From Daucus carota subsp. sativus (taxonomy: Eukaryota > Streptophyta > Magnoliopsida > Apiales > Apiaceae), in assembly GCF_001625215.2 (NCBI RefSeq), contig NC_030387.2, forward strand, positions 38,587,606 through 38,651,605: a DNA stretch of 64,000 nucleotides. Direction: 5' to 3'. Shown here in pieces: positions 11,978 through 23,600 of this stretch. The notes beneath the pieces were generated by a model. The model was given only the letters and a program-made list of their open reading frames with translations. It made no database searches and had not been told where the DNA came from. Position 1 is the stretch's first letter. Each line of letters begins with the position of its first letter. Position numbers and translations under genes: made by a program.

Positions 11978-13536
11978 ATTCTTTCCTACTTCTATGTGGT
12001 CTAAACAGGAGATACTTATGTGGTCTAAACTCTAAAAAGGAGATCAAATGAGAAATTTGTTCACATATTAAGTCGAGTGATAAAATTAGTCATATTTATA
12101 CCGAGAAGGTATGAGTTGCAACCTAGTAGAAAGGTCTAGAGGAAAATGACAATGCCTTCTCTCACATGTTACTAGAGAATTCGTGCTCCTATCTTGATGT
12201 GTTCATTAGAGGGCATGTGGGAGAGTGAGTGAGACAGAACATAATGCTAACTCATGTCTGCAAGTTCTTACAGTGACTGGTGCTGTTCTTGTTAGCACAA
12301 AATTCTCTTATTGGTTGGCCTTTTGTCATTTTACGTACTTGCACCTAATAGATAGGTACGTATGGAAGAAGAATTCTCCTTATGGTGGATCAACTGAGAC
12401 ATTTCAGATCAAATGTTGAGTTTGCTGGTTTCCGTATTAAGGTCTGTAATGTGATACTTTCCACTGCCTTAGGGTATACAGTTTAGTGCAGGAATTTATT
12501 ATCACTGTGTTCTCGGGCTCACTTAAGTAACGTTAATCAATTACATATCTGTTGAAATATAGCATAAGATGTATTTGAGACCTTCCTCTAACACCTTAAA
12601 GTTTTGGATGGACTGGTTCTCAACATGGTATCAGAGCTCTGGTTTGACGGAGGTATCAAGTTTGAGTCTCCGTCTTCTAACACAGAAAGTGCAGTAAATG
12701 ACATAGAAGCATAAGAGAAAAGCAAGCATTTACTAGGACTGCAGAGGTTCTGTTTCTGCTGATAGCATTTCACCAGGTAGCCAGAAGTAAAATCTATAGA
12801 ATGGTCCCTGCAATACGTAGCTTTCCTTAGCTTTGCCGGTGGAGGGTACGTTTTCAAATTTGGTACAAATGTAATAGTGCCAATATAATTGCCAATGGAC
12901 GGTTGCTACAGGGTTATAGTTAGCATTCACCATTCGATATGTACAGGAAGGGCTATATAGAGGGGCGTAGTTACGTGCTTAACAGGGGGTCACTTGCACC
13001 CACTCACTCTTAAATCATCCGTAGAACTTACAGTACCGGAAAATCGGTTAAGAATCTGTTTAGTACTTACATTCTTGACATGAGGTTTAGTGGAGTTTTC
13101 AATGCTTAATGGGATAGGTATCCTTGCCGAGAAGTTAGTTCTGACTTCTGACAGAAAAATGTAGTTTATCGTTTGGTTTGTTTACTTATCAAATTGGCAA
13201 TGACATTACCGGCATTGACAGCAAGGCTAAGGAAGAAAGGGAATTTCCAACTGCGAAATTGGATGGGAGATCAACTATTAAATGTTAATCTTGTTACAAT
13301 TGTGAATATTGTAAGTACAATTTTAAAATTGACGATATTTTATATTTTTATAATTTTGGTTCAATTTATTGTGGATGCAGTACTGGACTTGAGCAAAGAC
13401 TGGCCAGGATTTTGTTTAAGCCATGAAATTTTAGCACAATTATGAAAACCCTACTCACTAGCTAACAGATCCTCCTGAAAGCTGCTACAATATCATCTTC
13501 ATTAAGCTGAAATTGTTAGACACATAAGTGACACGA
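11978..13536. other. Intergenic region upstream of the NPF gene with a TRIM-like fragment
   Basis: Apart from the LTR/primer-binding-site fragment at 12550–12637 I see no recognisable gene. The open frames at 12588–12933 and 13173–13445 show no family features. Leader exons of the NPF gene could lie here unrecognised. Confidence 0.5.
12550..12637 (+). mobile_element. TRIM/Copia-type LTR end plus tRNA-Met primer binding site
   Basis: A 76-bp segment starting TGTTGAAATATAGC and ending TTCTCAACA (12550–12625) is followed directly by TGGTATCAGAGC (12626–12637), the usual plant LTR-element primer binding site complementary to initiator tRNA-Met. The short LTR suggests a TRIM. No second LTR was found nearby. 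The same LTR family recurs at 14101–14212 and 47467–47666. Confidence 0.7.
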
Positions 13537-13960
13537 TCACTTTAGCGAGACCTTTGGAACAATTTGACCATATAACTGTCCGCTGCCATTGTTGCAGTAA
13601 GACGAGGCTTTCTTCCCCTGACGACTGCTCTTCAAGTATACATTTTCTATTGTTATGTCATCACACGGGACGGTCTTGCTGCAATCAATCTTTACTGCTG
13701 TCTCCCTTTTCGACGTCCCAATTACTTCCCTGAATGTCACCCCGCTCACTTTCACCGAGGAATCCTGCCATATCAAATTCATCGAAATTCAGTCCATATA
13801 ATGATCATAGCCTAAGATTTCAGACACAATTTTAATTAGTACTTACATGATCTACACATTTTTCATGGTCACACTAGTATTGATCTATGATGATAGGATT
13901 ATCCGAGTTTTGCAAGAGTATATGTTCAAATTTTATACCTCTGGCGAAACCTTTTCCTCC
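13537..13960 (-). pseudogene. Polygalacturonase pseudogene (last two exons only)
   Basis: Segments 13960–13847 and 13764–13537 match exons 7 and 8 of the polygalacturonase at 1995–4550, with identical lengths (114 and 228 bp) and preserved GT–AG splice sites. The last segment reads through to a normal stop with about 80% identical residues, including [10 protein letters not shown] and SRQGKK. In the first segment a Tyr codon before the conserved Cys is replaced by TAG (13874–13876). The upstream exons with the catalytic NTD, DD and GHG residues are absent. Sequence downstream of the stop is also similar between the copies, so this is a DNA-level segmental duplication, not a retrocopy. Confidence 0.88.
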
Positions 13961-14100
13961 CTGCAGAATTCATAAGACAATTGATTAGTATCATCAAATA
14001 ATGTATTTGACAGTAACATAGAGTTATATGTCAGTTCCAAATGCATTGACATGAGAGAATTGCTTGTCAGTTTTGAGTTCTTTCTCAGACGTTTCTAATG

Positions 14101-14212
14101 CATTAACACCTTAAGGTTTTAGATGTACTGGTTCTCGACATGTTACCAGGGCAGGGCTCTGTGATCAACTCTTGGTCCAAAAATGAGATTTTAGATGGAC
14201 TGATTCTCAACA
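14101..14212 (+). mobile_element. Degenerate TRIM-like LTR fragments
   Basis: Two direct copies of an LTR tail resembling the one at 12580–12625: one ends GGTTCTCGACA at 14140, followed by a degraded primer site (TGTTACCAGGGC); the other ends GATTCTCAACA at 14212. The arrangement fits a decayed, very short TRIM element. Confidence 0.5.
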
Positions 14213-15026
14213 AATGATCTTTATATTTAAATTTTAGTATGATGTAAACTCCCCAGAATTCAGAACAAAAACAGAACCTGCTTTAGGAAATTTCACATTT
14301 GCACCACCGTCCACATCTATCTTCTGCCATACCACATTAAAATGTTCGAACCTATCAGGCTACTTTGATAATTCCATAAAGTCGAAAATATAAACATGTG
14401 TCTGTCGTTTCTTTTTATCAGATTACCAGAAATCGGGAATTAAAAGAAGAATAAAAACAACCGCGTAAAATATCAATGCTTATATACCCTGAAAAGAGCC
14501 AGAGGATCGTATACGAGGATCATATGCATCAAAATGCTGTAAAGTCTGTTAGAATAGAATTTTCACAAGAATAATCCAAGTGAAAATATGCATCTGTCTA
14601 TCGCATATTTGATCATTCGACACATGATCCATGCATGTGATAAGTTCAAAAGAAAAATGCACTATGAAATTCCTTTCCTTTCTATATATTCGCCAAACCA
14701 GATTGACGAAAAGTGATTTTTCAGAAATTTATGCCAAGAACAACTGCGAAAAATATATTGATTTAATGATTTTTTTTGTAATAAGCAGTTGAGGATTGAA
14801 CTGTTGGGAAATCATGGATGAGCTGAAATTATGACTAGATCACCGGCAAGTTGATATAAGTAGGTTTGAAAATTTGTTGCACTTATTCAGTCGTTGACAA
14901 ATTGCTAGTGCGAATATCAACTACTGGTGACAAATTGCTCATTTTGCTATCCTCTGTTTGTAATCGGTCAACGAAGTTATATTTCTCCCGTCTTTTCCTG
15001 TTTATTTCTTCTTTAGGTGTTTTCTA

Positions 15027-15153
15027 CTCCCTCCGTCATAATTTTGGGATCGACGGAATAGTGTTTATTTCTTCTTTAGGTGTTCTCTACTCCCTTCGTC
15101 ATAATTTTGAGATCGACGGGAATAAAATATGTGGTTGGAATGAACGGAGGGAG
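15027..15153. mobile_element. Small Stowaway-like MITE with internal duplication
   Basis: Begins CTCCCTCCGTCATAATTTTG after TA (15025–15026) and ends GAACGGAGGGAG before TA (15154–15155). The left end and flank are duplicated in tandem with a period of about 63 bp, so two MITE left ends sit side by side. Confidence 0.65.
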
Positions 15154-15910
15154 TAACAGATATTCATGCTATGAAGTCTATCTATTTATTTTATAGAGAA
15201 ACTATACTTGCACAGCATCTTAATTCTTAGACTTGAATTTTTAGCTGAGGTTGGGGGTTTGAATCTTGTTAATGACAACTTTGATTATTTCGAATCGAGA
15301 TTTTCTTTTCAATATATTTAGTAGATCGAGGGTTTGAATCTTGTTAATGACAACATGATCATTGCAGACCGAGAATGGTGCAAGCTGGGAATGGGTGTAT
15401 TTTCTCACTAAGGAAAGACTAGTTGGGAATACAGTAGATGTCTTTTCCCTGTCTTTTTGCAGAAATCAAAAGGCACATTTTCCTTGATTCTCCACAGAAA
15501 TATTTGAAACTGAAGCTTCCCTGTGGTCCTTAATGTATTTTTCTTACAAGTGCCTCTTTACAACTATCAGAAGGCATATCTTCTTGATTCTCAGTATTGG
15601 CTCACAAATAATAATGCATTCCGCGTTCTGAGAACTCAAAAAAATCATACCAAGAGATAAATGGCTATGAAACTCTCATCAACAATAAATCTAACGAAAT
15701 ACATATATAACATTAATTAAGAAGAGCAAAGGAATCTAAAATTCTCATCAGGCTTCGGCAATAAGAATTTCTTTTTTTAACAGTAGTACAATACATACAA
15801 TAAGCTCTATGACAACATGGGAATACGCAGATCCTTTATTTTTCTTACAATGCCTATTACATTAGACAGGATGATTGAGAAAACATAAGAGATTATTACT
15901 ACAATACAAA

Positions 15911-17393
15911 TTATAATTCAGTACCCCAAAAGCCAAACGTATGATCTTCAACTGGGAAGCCAAAGTACGAAGAGTTCGAAGGCTGGTCGGAGTAACTACC
16001 GTCTTCAGTCTTTGAGAAAACATGATATGATGGGAGAAATAAGTTGTTCCCCATGTCATCTTCTTCATCTTGAGATATATCCGACTGAGCAGGTTCAAAA
16101 ACATAAGAGCGATCCACTGGCTCCATAAAACTGGAGTAGACTTCATCACTGTAGTGTGGACTGTCAGAATCAACTGCATCACTTTTCACAGAGTTATGAT
16201 CTTCTTGCTTGCAGTCCATAACTGAGTTACTGAGTACTTCACCCACAGATATGTCATTACTAACACGTTCTTGTTGGAATGCTGCAGACACCTTTTGCTT
16301 ATCAAAAACTACTGTCTTGCTCCCCTTATCTTCTTTGAGAAGTAGCTTGTCTGTCAGGTCGAGAACCTAAAAATCAATACATCGACCCATTCATTAGCAC
16401 AATTAATAAAATTAATGTATGAGCATATATATAAATATTTTCTTAGGTTGCTGATACCTCGGCTTTAAGTTTTTCTTTCTCGGCAAGTAGATTGTCATAG
16501 TCAGCCTTGAGGCTGTTGTAGCTATTTTGCAATACATCATAATCTTTTTCTAGTGTTTTGGTCTTCCACCGTGCTCGACGGTTCTGAAACCATATCGCAA
16601 CCTGTCTTGGCTGCAAGCCGAGTTCTTTTGCAAGCTGAACTTTTCTTTCAGGCTCAAGCTTGTTATCAGTCTCAAAACTTTTCTCAAGAAACTGGATTTG
16701 ATCAGCCTTGAGCCTCCTCTTCTTCTCAGGCTGCTGAAAGTATTCATCATATTCTTCATCCCCAATTTCTTCTTCATCATATGACCGCATAAAGAACCCA
16801 TCGTAGGGATTTTTTCGCTTAGCATCTTGAAAGCTAACCATGGATTTTGAACCTACCATCAAAAAAACACAAAACAAAATTCTCAAATTAATCAACTGAT
16901 GACATCCACAATCAAATATCATTTCACAACCTCTACAAACCATTTCAGAACCAGCTACAAATTAATAGCTACAATAACTTAAAACAAGTACTTTCAAGTT
17001 TCAAAGACTAACTAAACGCAATTGATCTCCAACTATGTCAAGGGTAAATGAACAAGGACTAATTAACATGATACAATTTTTCGAGAAAATAAGTCAACTA
17101 AAGCCTTCACAATTACACAAATAACAACAATCACTATTAAATTCCACAACTAAAAAGACCACCAAAACATCTAAAAATCAAGAAAACACAGTGCAACGCT
17201 ACAATACATTCAACAAAAAACACATAAAGCATGAAACTTTATCATCAAGATTGCAAACTAGATCAAGAAACATACCAATTAGAGAAGGAGAAGGTGCAGA
17301 AAGAAAGAAAGGCTCAGGTCTTTGACTATGAAACAACAGGCTAGCCGACGTCGTATTGGCTCCCTCCCCATAGAAACACCTCCGACCCGCCAT
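15911..17393 (-). CDS. HAT5: HD-Zip class I transcription factor, HAT5/ATHB1 type
   Basis: Coding exons on the minus strand: 17393–17276, 16852–16458 and 16366–15911; 322 residues. The homeodomain covers about residues 82–137 with [11 protein letters not shown] at its start and the recognition helix [12 protein letters not shown] (127–138). A leucine zipper follows directly (Leu 140, 147, 154, 161, 168), the arrangement found only in plant HD-Zip proteins. SMVSFQD before an acidic stretch and the Trp-containing C-terminus (FGFWGTEL) resemble the HAT5/ATHB1 subgroup. Such proteins bind pseudopalindromic CAATNATTG sites as dimers in the nucleus and regulate growth. The leader carries a long upstream ORF (17429–17686), suggesting translational control. 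The orthology call rests on motifs, not a tree. Confidence 0.9.
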
Positions 17394-17428
17394 AATATAT
17401 ATAAAAACAAGCACTTATGTGTACAAAT

Positions 17429-17686
17429 TTATCCAAGAAAACCAAAAGGGTGTCTGATTCTGACACAGATGATGAGAATTATAGGTACAGAAAAATATAT
17501 ATGTAACAATAAACAGAGCAAAAGGGTGGAAAATCTAGTAGAATTTGTGGCGGAAAAAGCTGGTGATGATGAATTTGGTGATGTGGGAAGTGTGAGAACA
17601 CCTGCTAGGGGTACCCATGGCTGAACCCCAGTTGAAAATCTCCGTTTTTGAGAGCCTTTGTCGAGTATTTTGGCTGGGGAAACCAC
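17429..17686 (-). CDS. Upstream ORF in the HAT5 leader, candidate conserved-peptide uORF
   Basis: An 85-codon frame on the same strand as HAT5 that starts about 20 nt after the start site predicted from the TATA box and stops 35 nt before the HAT5 ATG. Its C-terminal third is hydrophobic (LLLCLLLHIYFSVPIILIIC) and ends HPFGFLG. Arabidopsis ATHB1 is known to be repressed by a conserved upstream peptide (CPuORF33), and the position here fits. I cannot verify residue-level similarity from memory. Another short frame overlaps it at 17535–17618. Confidence 0.5.
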   Translation of the reverse strand: MVSPAKILDKGSQKRRFSTGVQPWVPLAGVLTLPTSPNSSSPAFSATNSTRFSTLLLCLLLHIYFSVPIILIICVRIRHPFGFLG

Positions 17687-17732
17687 AGGATGGTGATGAA
17701 GATGAGGGGTTTGGTTTTGTGCTTATAAGTTG

Positions 17733-17741
17733 CTTTTTATA
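17733..17741 (-). promoter_or_regulatory. TATA box of the HAT5 gene
   Basis: TATAAAAAG on the minus strand, placing transcription initiation near 17705. Only six bases separate it from the target duplication of the MITE at 17751–18124, so everything further upstream of the core promoter is transposon sequence. Confidence 0.6.
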
Positions 17742-17750
17742 CACTCATAA

Positions 17751-18124
17751 GAGCAAGTCCAACAGTGCCTTAAATGTGTGTCCTAAACTAGAATTTAAGG
17801 CATCTGAGGCAAAAATGTAATCCAACAGTGTCTTAGTGGTGCCTCAAACCACTAGGACACACAACATTTGCCTCATTTTTAAGGCACTACTAGACTTGTC
17901 CTAAATCATTTTCATTCATAAAATATTCACTTCCCTCATTTTTCACTCCTTTTCACACTTGTCTTACATGTGATTGTATTCAAATATATTAATATTTTAG
18001 TAATAGGGCACCAAGATAAGACACATTATTGGAGTATATGTATAAAAGTGATGTCCTAAACTACTAGGACACTATATTTTATAATATTTATAAGGCAATA
18101 GTTAGGACACTCTTGGACTTGCTC
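17751..18124. mobile_element. Harbinger/Tourist-like MITE (family A), 374 bp
   Basis: Inverted ends GAGCAAGTCCAACAGTG and, from the other side, GAGCAAGTCCAAGAGTG, flanked by TAA at 17748–17750 and 18125–18127. A 3-bp TAA/TTA target duplication is typical of PIF/Harbinger elements. A relative, split by another insertion, lies at 50057–50808. Confidence 0.85.
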
Positions 18125-18827
18125 TAAAGGTGTTAGTGTTGTGGACTTCTTGTAATAAATGGAACATGTTAAGAGATCATTATTCTTTTTTTTATGCAAA
18201 TTTAGGGATTTTCGTGGAAAGTAATGATATTATTTTTGATTTATATTAATCAGTGTCGTAAAAAACAGAAATCGGACTTAATCGGTGAAGTCACGCACAA
18301 AGATTAATCGAGAATTAATTGGATTGATCGGGGAATAATCGAATAATTAATGGAATAATTGGATATTTAATCAATTCGTTGAGTTACGAAACAGAGATTA
18401 ATTATAATTAATTACCTACTTTTAGAATAAAGATTATAATGATTTATTTTGATTTAATATTATTTTGATTTAATATTATCATAATTATTCTTAATTATAG
18501 AGTAGCCTCTCGTGAATGTGCAATTGAACAAGACACACATAAATGCATGAGAGATGATAGCCTCGACAGCGAAGGAAAGTAAAAACAAACAAACAAAACA
18601 CAGAAGATGGGTAGCATGTCTTATTCCTATCAATCGTTTTCTAATTTTCGTATATTTGAAATTTTGCTAATGCCGTCATTATCATATTATTTTATTTCTA
18701 CTTGTTTTTTTGTGATAAGTAACTGGCATTCTTGTATGCATTTTTTTTGCCGTTGAACCCACGAAAAGAAGTACATATACACCAAAAACCTTATGTTCTG
18801 GAATTTAAAAATTGATATATCTTCTTT

Positions 18828-19780
18828 GGGTTTTATATCAACTTGCCCACCCGTCTCGCCGAAAAATCTCAAGTAGCACATAGGTCTCCACGGCGACTCA
18901 ATTAAAACACTAAACAGCTATATAATATCCCGCCGTTATCTTTTAAAGAAAATTTAACAGAAGTGGTGATGTGTCAGTAGTGCATACGGGAAAAAGAAGT
19001 GACCTGGCAGTATTGAATCTAACAGCTAATATGACCAAGTCCTTGTATATATACACGTATATACACACCTTTTGGGTTAGGGTTCATCATCCAAACTCCC
19101 CCAAATCTTTGTATCTAGAGCAAATCTATCTAATTCCTTCTACCGCTAATATCAGCAGCCACCAAAATCCGAAACTCCATGTCGAACTCATCGTCTGTTA
19201 TGCCAACCACGCCGAGCCCATTCAACCAGTAATACACCCAACCCATTCAAATACAAGCAAAAATACTACAAAAGTTAATATTGTTCGTAAAACTTTAATA
19301 TTGACCTCGTTCGATCGAAGTGGAGAGATGGAAAAAGCTTCGATGACGCCTTTCCCAATCGCAAGCAACGCAGTCGCGGTTCGTTTTCCCCAATTCTAAA
19401 GGCCTCGACGATCTTCAGTTTCCATATGTTTGTAGTCATGTATACACGACTGTGTATGTATTTGTATACACAGTTGTGTTATAATTTCAATTACTTCCTT
19501 TTTTAATATCAATACTTTATGTTTTATATTGTTTTTATGTTTATTTTGTTTTTTTCTGGCAGTGTTTTTACATGTCAGTGCCACATGGATTGCCAACTGT
19601 ACAAATATAGATGTTATTGACGGAGAAGCTTCAAATTTAACGGCTTCTGTTAAAATTTTTTAAGAAAGATAACGGCAGGATATTATATAGTTGTTTAGTG
19701 TTTTAATTGAGTCGCCGTGGAGATCTATGTGCCACTTGAGACTTTTCCGCGAGATGAGTGGGCAAGTTGATATAAAACCC
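18828..19780. mobile_element. Mutator-like element with long TIRs, possible Pack-MULE
   Basis: Terminal inverted repeats of about 135 bp, starting GGGTTTTATATCAACTTGCC, match at roughly 90%. The flanks TATCTTCTTT at 18818–18827 and 19781–19790 are a perfect 10-bp direct repeat, fitting the 9–11 bp duplication of MULEs. The roughly 680-bp interior is less AT-rich than its surroundings and holds an open frame at 18971–19399 ending in EKASMTPFPIASNAVAVRF, which could be a captured gene fragment. No transposase is seen. Confidence 0.8.
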
Positions 19781-19790
19781 TATCTTCTTT

Positions 19791-20123
19791 CAATAAATAT
19801 CATAGTTACGATCCATGGAGGACACTCTAAAACATACTTTATACTATACTAGTACAACTGATGTGTTACAATTTCGATTATTTACATCCTAAAGTTTTTT
19901 TCTTAAAATTCTAGTTAATGATAAATTGATATATTTATTAACTAACTTATTACAATATTTGAATTTTATTGATAACAAATTTCATGCTATTGTCATTACA
20001 ACACACGTATTTAAATCTTAAAATTACTCTATGATCTATAATAATCAAAACTAATCGATTAATTTTCCTCTGAATTTATAGGATTTATTAAAGATCTTTT
20101 TATAAATCAGAAATTTTTAGTAA
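19791..20123. other. AT-rich spacer
   Basis: No gene or complete element recognised between the two MULE-like insertions. Confidence 0.5.
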
Positions 20124-20133
20124 AATCGAAATG

Positions 20134-20669
20134 GGGTTAATTATCAAATTGTTCACTGAAGTGGATTTAATGCATCAAGTTGGTCACTGAACTGAAAACG
20201 GTATCAAGATGGTCGCTAAACTCACAATAAATATCAAATAAGTACCTTGAAATATGAATTCAAGTAATAAAAATATTATTTGTAGAATTTTACACATAAT
20301 TTTTAAATATTACCGCAACCAACTAAAAAATTATGACTTCTAGTATTTATGATAATATATTTAGATTTTATCCAGTTTATTTATTTATTATATATTTATT
20401 TTATGTGTTTTAATTAAAAATAAATAATAAATAAACTTGATAAAATGTAAATATATTATCATAAATACAAGAAGTCATAACCTTTCATTTGGTTGTGGTA
20501 ACATTCAAGAATAATGTGTAAAACTCTATAAATTATATTTTTACTTATTGAACTTATATTTTGAGGTACTCGTTTGATATTTAGAATGACTTTAGTGACC
20601 ATTTTTTTCAGTTCAGTGACCAACTTGATACAGTAAGCCCACTTCAGTGACTAATCAGATAATTAACCC
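20134..20669. mobile_element. Foldback MULE-like element (palindromic, 536 bp)
   Basis: The two halves are inverted repeats of each other over most of their length, about 260 bp per arm, beginning GGGTTAATTATC at each end. Flanks AATCGAAATG (20124–20133) and AATCGGAATG (20670–20679) agree at 9 of 10 positions, as for a MULE target duplication. No coding frame. The transcript of either strand would form a long hairpin. Confidence 0.75.
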
Positions 20670-20679
20670 AATCGGAATG

Positions 20680-23600
20680 TAATCGGTGAAATTTTATATA
20701 AAAATAATCAAGAATTAATAGAGATTTTCAAAGCACTGTATAATATTATACAGTAATATTAATGTGCCGTGATTGATTTTCAGTATTTTTAAATATGTCA
20801 ACATAATTTCAATTGAAGTATTCAATATCACACCTAATCTTCTCTAGACACACTCAAGTGGTGCGACTGTGACAAATGCGCATGAACGTATACATACTGA
20901 ACTTATCATCTTAAAAAATGTCACAGATGTCTCTCTTTTTTCAAAAATAATACTTATTATATATATGTTATCAGATAAGTCAAACATCAAAATGATATTA
21001 CTGAAATTTCTGAATTTATTAAAACACTTTAATTTATTATAGATTATAGATTATAGATAACCAATAGTCTATGCCAGATTGGCCAGTTAGGTATTGGACA
21101 CCTCTTACCCCTTTTATTTAGTTATTTGAGATAATATATATAAGTACGTAGCTTAAGTCAATTCATTATTTATTATAGTTACGATAAAATTAATATCATT
21201 GTCATCTTTCTGTTCTACTTGTAATAATGAGGTGGAGATCCAAATCTAGTTGCTAGATACAATTTCTTCTTCCATCGTTGCTTGCATAGATTTAGACCAA
21301 ATTTACTAGTGCTATTTTTATTATTATATTGACGAGTATATATCGACTAATCGACTAATCTCAGAAAATGATTGAGAAGGCAGGTATTTTAAGAAAAATG
21401 TTAGAGATAGAAAAAAATTCTAGTTTTTCATATATTTTAATTGATAATATTTGATTGATTTCATTCATATTAATAATAACGACAATTGAAATTCGTCAGC
21501 CATCTTAAAAACAAATTGGGACATCTATTATTATTTAATTTTTAATTCAAAAAAAGTTTATAATTAAACATTCTTATATTTCATATTTCCTCCGTCCCAT
21601 GAGATTCTTTGCAGTTTCCTACTTATTTTGGACGTCCCACTCATTCTTTACATTACAAAACTTTCCTAAAATAGTTAATGGGTCCCACCATTTTCTCACT
21701 TTTTTTTTTCTTTCACACTAATTTTACTCCACTATGCCTATTTTTATATATTAAAAATCAATGGGTCTCATACGTCACCCACTTTTCTTTCACTTTTGCA
21801 ATACTCTATACATATTTCTTAACATCCGCGCACAAACCCAATGTAAACAATTGGGTGGGACGGATGGAGTATATTTGTTATTTTTTAATTTAGATAAAGT
21901 TTTTAATATTGTCATTGGGCGGAAATTGTTTGCATTTTCATTGCAAGAACTGAAGAAGGGATTTGATTCTTTGATAGTTGCAGGAGAGGTGGCAAGTATG
22001 TTGTGGTGGAATTATATTGGATGGCTATTTAATATTGCCTTAGCTTTAAGCTAGGTCCACTCTGAGAAGCCCCGCAAGTTTTATATTCTTCCTTTGATGC
22101 ATGCATATGTATGTATTGCTCGTTTAGTGCCCAGTTGCCTTGTCCTGTTGAGAAGCAAAAGTTGTTGTCCAATTTGTCTTCTTGCTTCTTTGTGATTAAA
22201 GTTTCTTCATGTAATGCACTAGATACTGTACTCATGCTAGCTCATTCCTTCACCAAGGTTGTAAAGATCTTCAATTTTTTAAAATTTTCAATTAATTTCT
22301 GAATAATTTTTTAAAAATATTTTCAGTTTATCGATTACCCTTTGATTTGAATAAAAAAATCTTGATTTATCAAAAAGACAAAAACTCTTATATAAATCTT
22401 CAATAAGTTCAATCGATTAGTCAACTGATTGCTTCGAATTTCTGATTTCTTCAACCATGCTTTGAGATAGAATTGCGAGCCAGAAAAATTGTCGCTAGAC
22501 AATATGCTATAATTAAAGACATTTCAACCCAACCAATGATTTTTTTCCCATCTTGACAAATCATTCACTTGAGGACTTTCTCGAAAAAACATTTGGGATA
22601 TCTAATATTATTTTTTTAATTTTATGATGACCGAGATATAGTGGGTGTTTGGCAAACTTAACTTATTACTTATTTGGAAGAGAAATTGCTTTAACTTATT
22701 TATATAGCATTTGCAACTTAAGAGAAATACTTAAAATGAGACTTAAAAGCCCCGAAAGAAAAGCTAGGAAACCTAATTTTTTTGGGATTTGGAACTCATT
22801 ATAACAAAATAAGTCATGAGTATACAAACACTTTTGATAACTTATAAGTTTAACCCAACTTTTCCTTTATAATTCAATTCTTCACTTTAAGTCATTTTTT
22901 TTCCCATAATATACTCGGCCCTCGGCCGTCACTGATGTGATCAATGCGGAGAAACAATATTTTTTGTCTAATTGCACCGCTAAAAGCAAGTATCAAGATT
23001 CAACACTCAAATCTAACTTCCGTCAAATAAAATCAAACATATTGAGCTTTTCTTTCCCATCAAGTTAATAAGACGCAATTAGCTAACAAAATGAGGGTTT
23101 TTTTGCACACGATGACACGAGTATGAATCTTTTGGAAAAGGCATCGGACTCTATTCTAAAAGTATACATATTTACTACTCATCATTCTTTTACCTGGTGG
23201 AAATTTATAGTAATATTATATTTAGAACCAATAAGAGTAAGAATATGTTGTTGAATGTCTATGTTAATCTACAAACGAATGCACTTTTCTTTAGTAGACT
23301 AGCTAGTAGTATAATACTAGTATTGTAGCTTTAGTGATTGGGTTGATAATTTGATATGCCTTTGCCTGGCCTCCATTCATTTTAAAGAAACCTCTCTCTC
23401 TTTTTTTCTTTAATTGCTTTGAATTTGTCTGATGAGTGTGACCGGCATCTCTATATTTAACTTCTATCATGGAGATGTAATAATAGTAATAATATATCAT
23501 AATTTATAATTTATTTTATGATACCGATCAACTGAAAATATACTCGGATTTTCATGATAAATGATTTTTAAAGAAAATATTTTCAAAAACAATTTATTTT

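Noticed and set aside
12588-12933. Overlapping minus-strand frames upstream of the NPF gene, considered as an NPF first exon
   Set aside because: They overlap the LTR/primer-site fragment and show no NPF N-terminal features.
18971-19399. 142-codon frame as a genuine host gene
   Set aside because: It lies entirely inside a MULE with intact target duplication and has no recognisable domain; treated as possible captured sequence.
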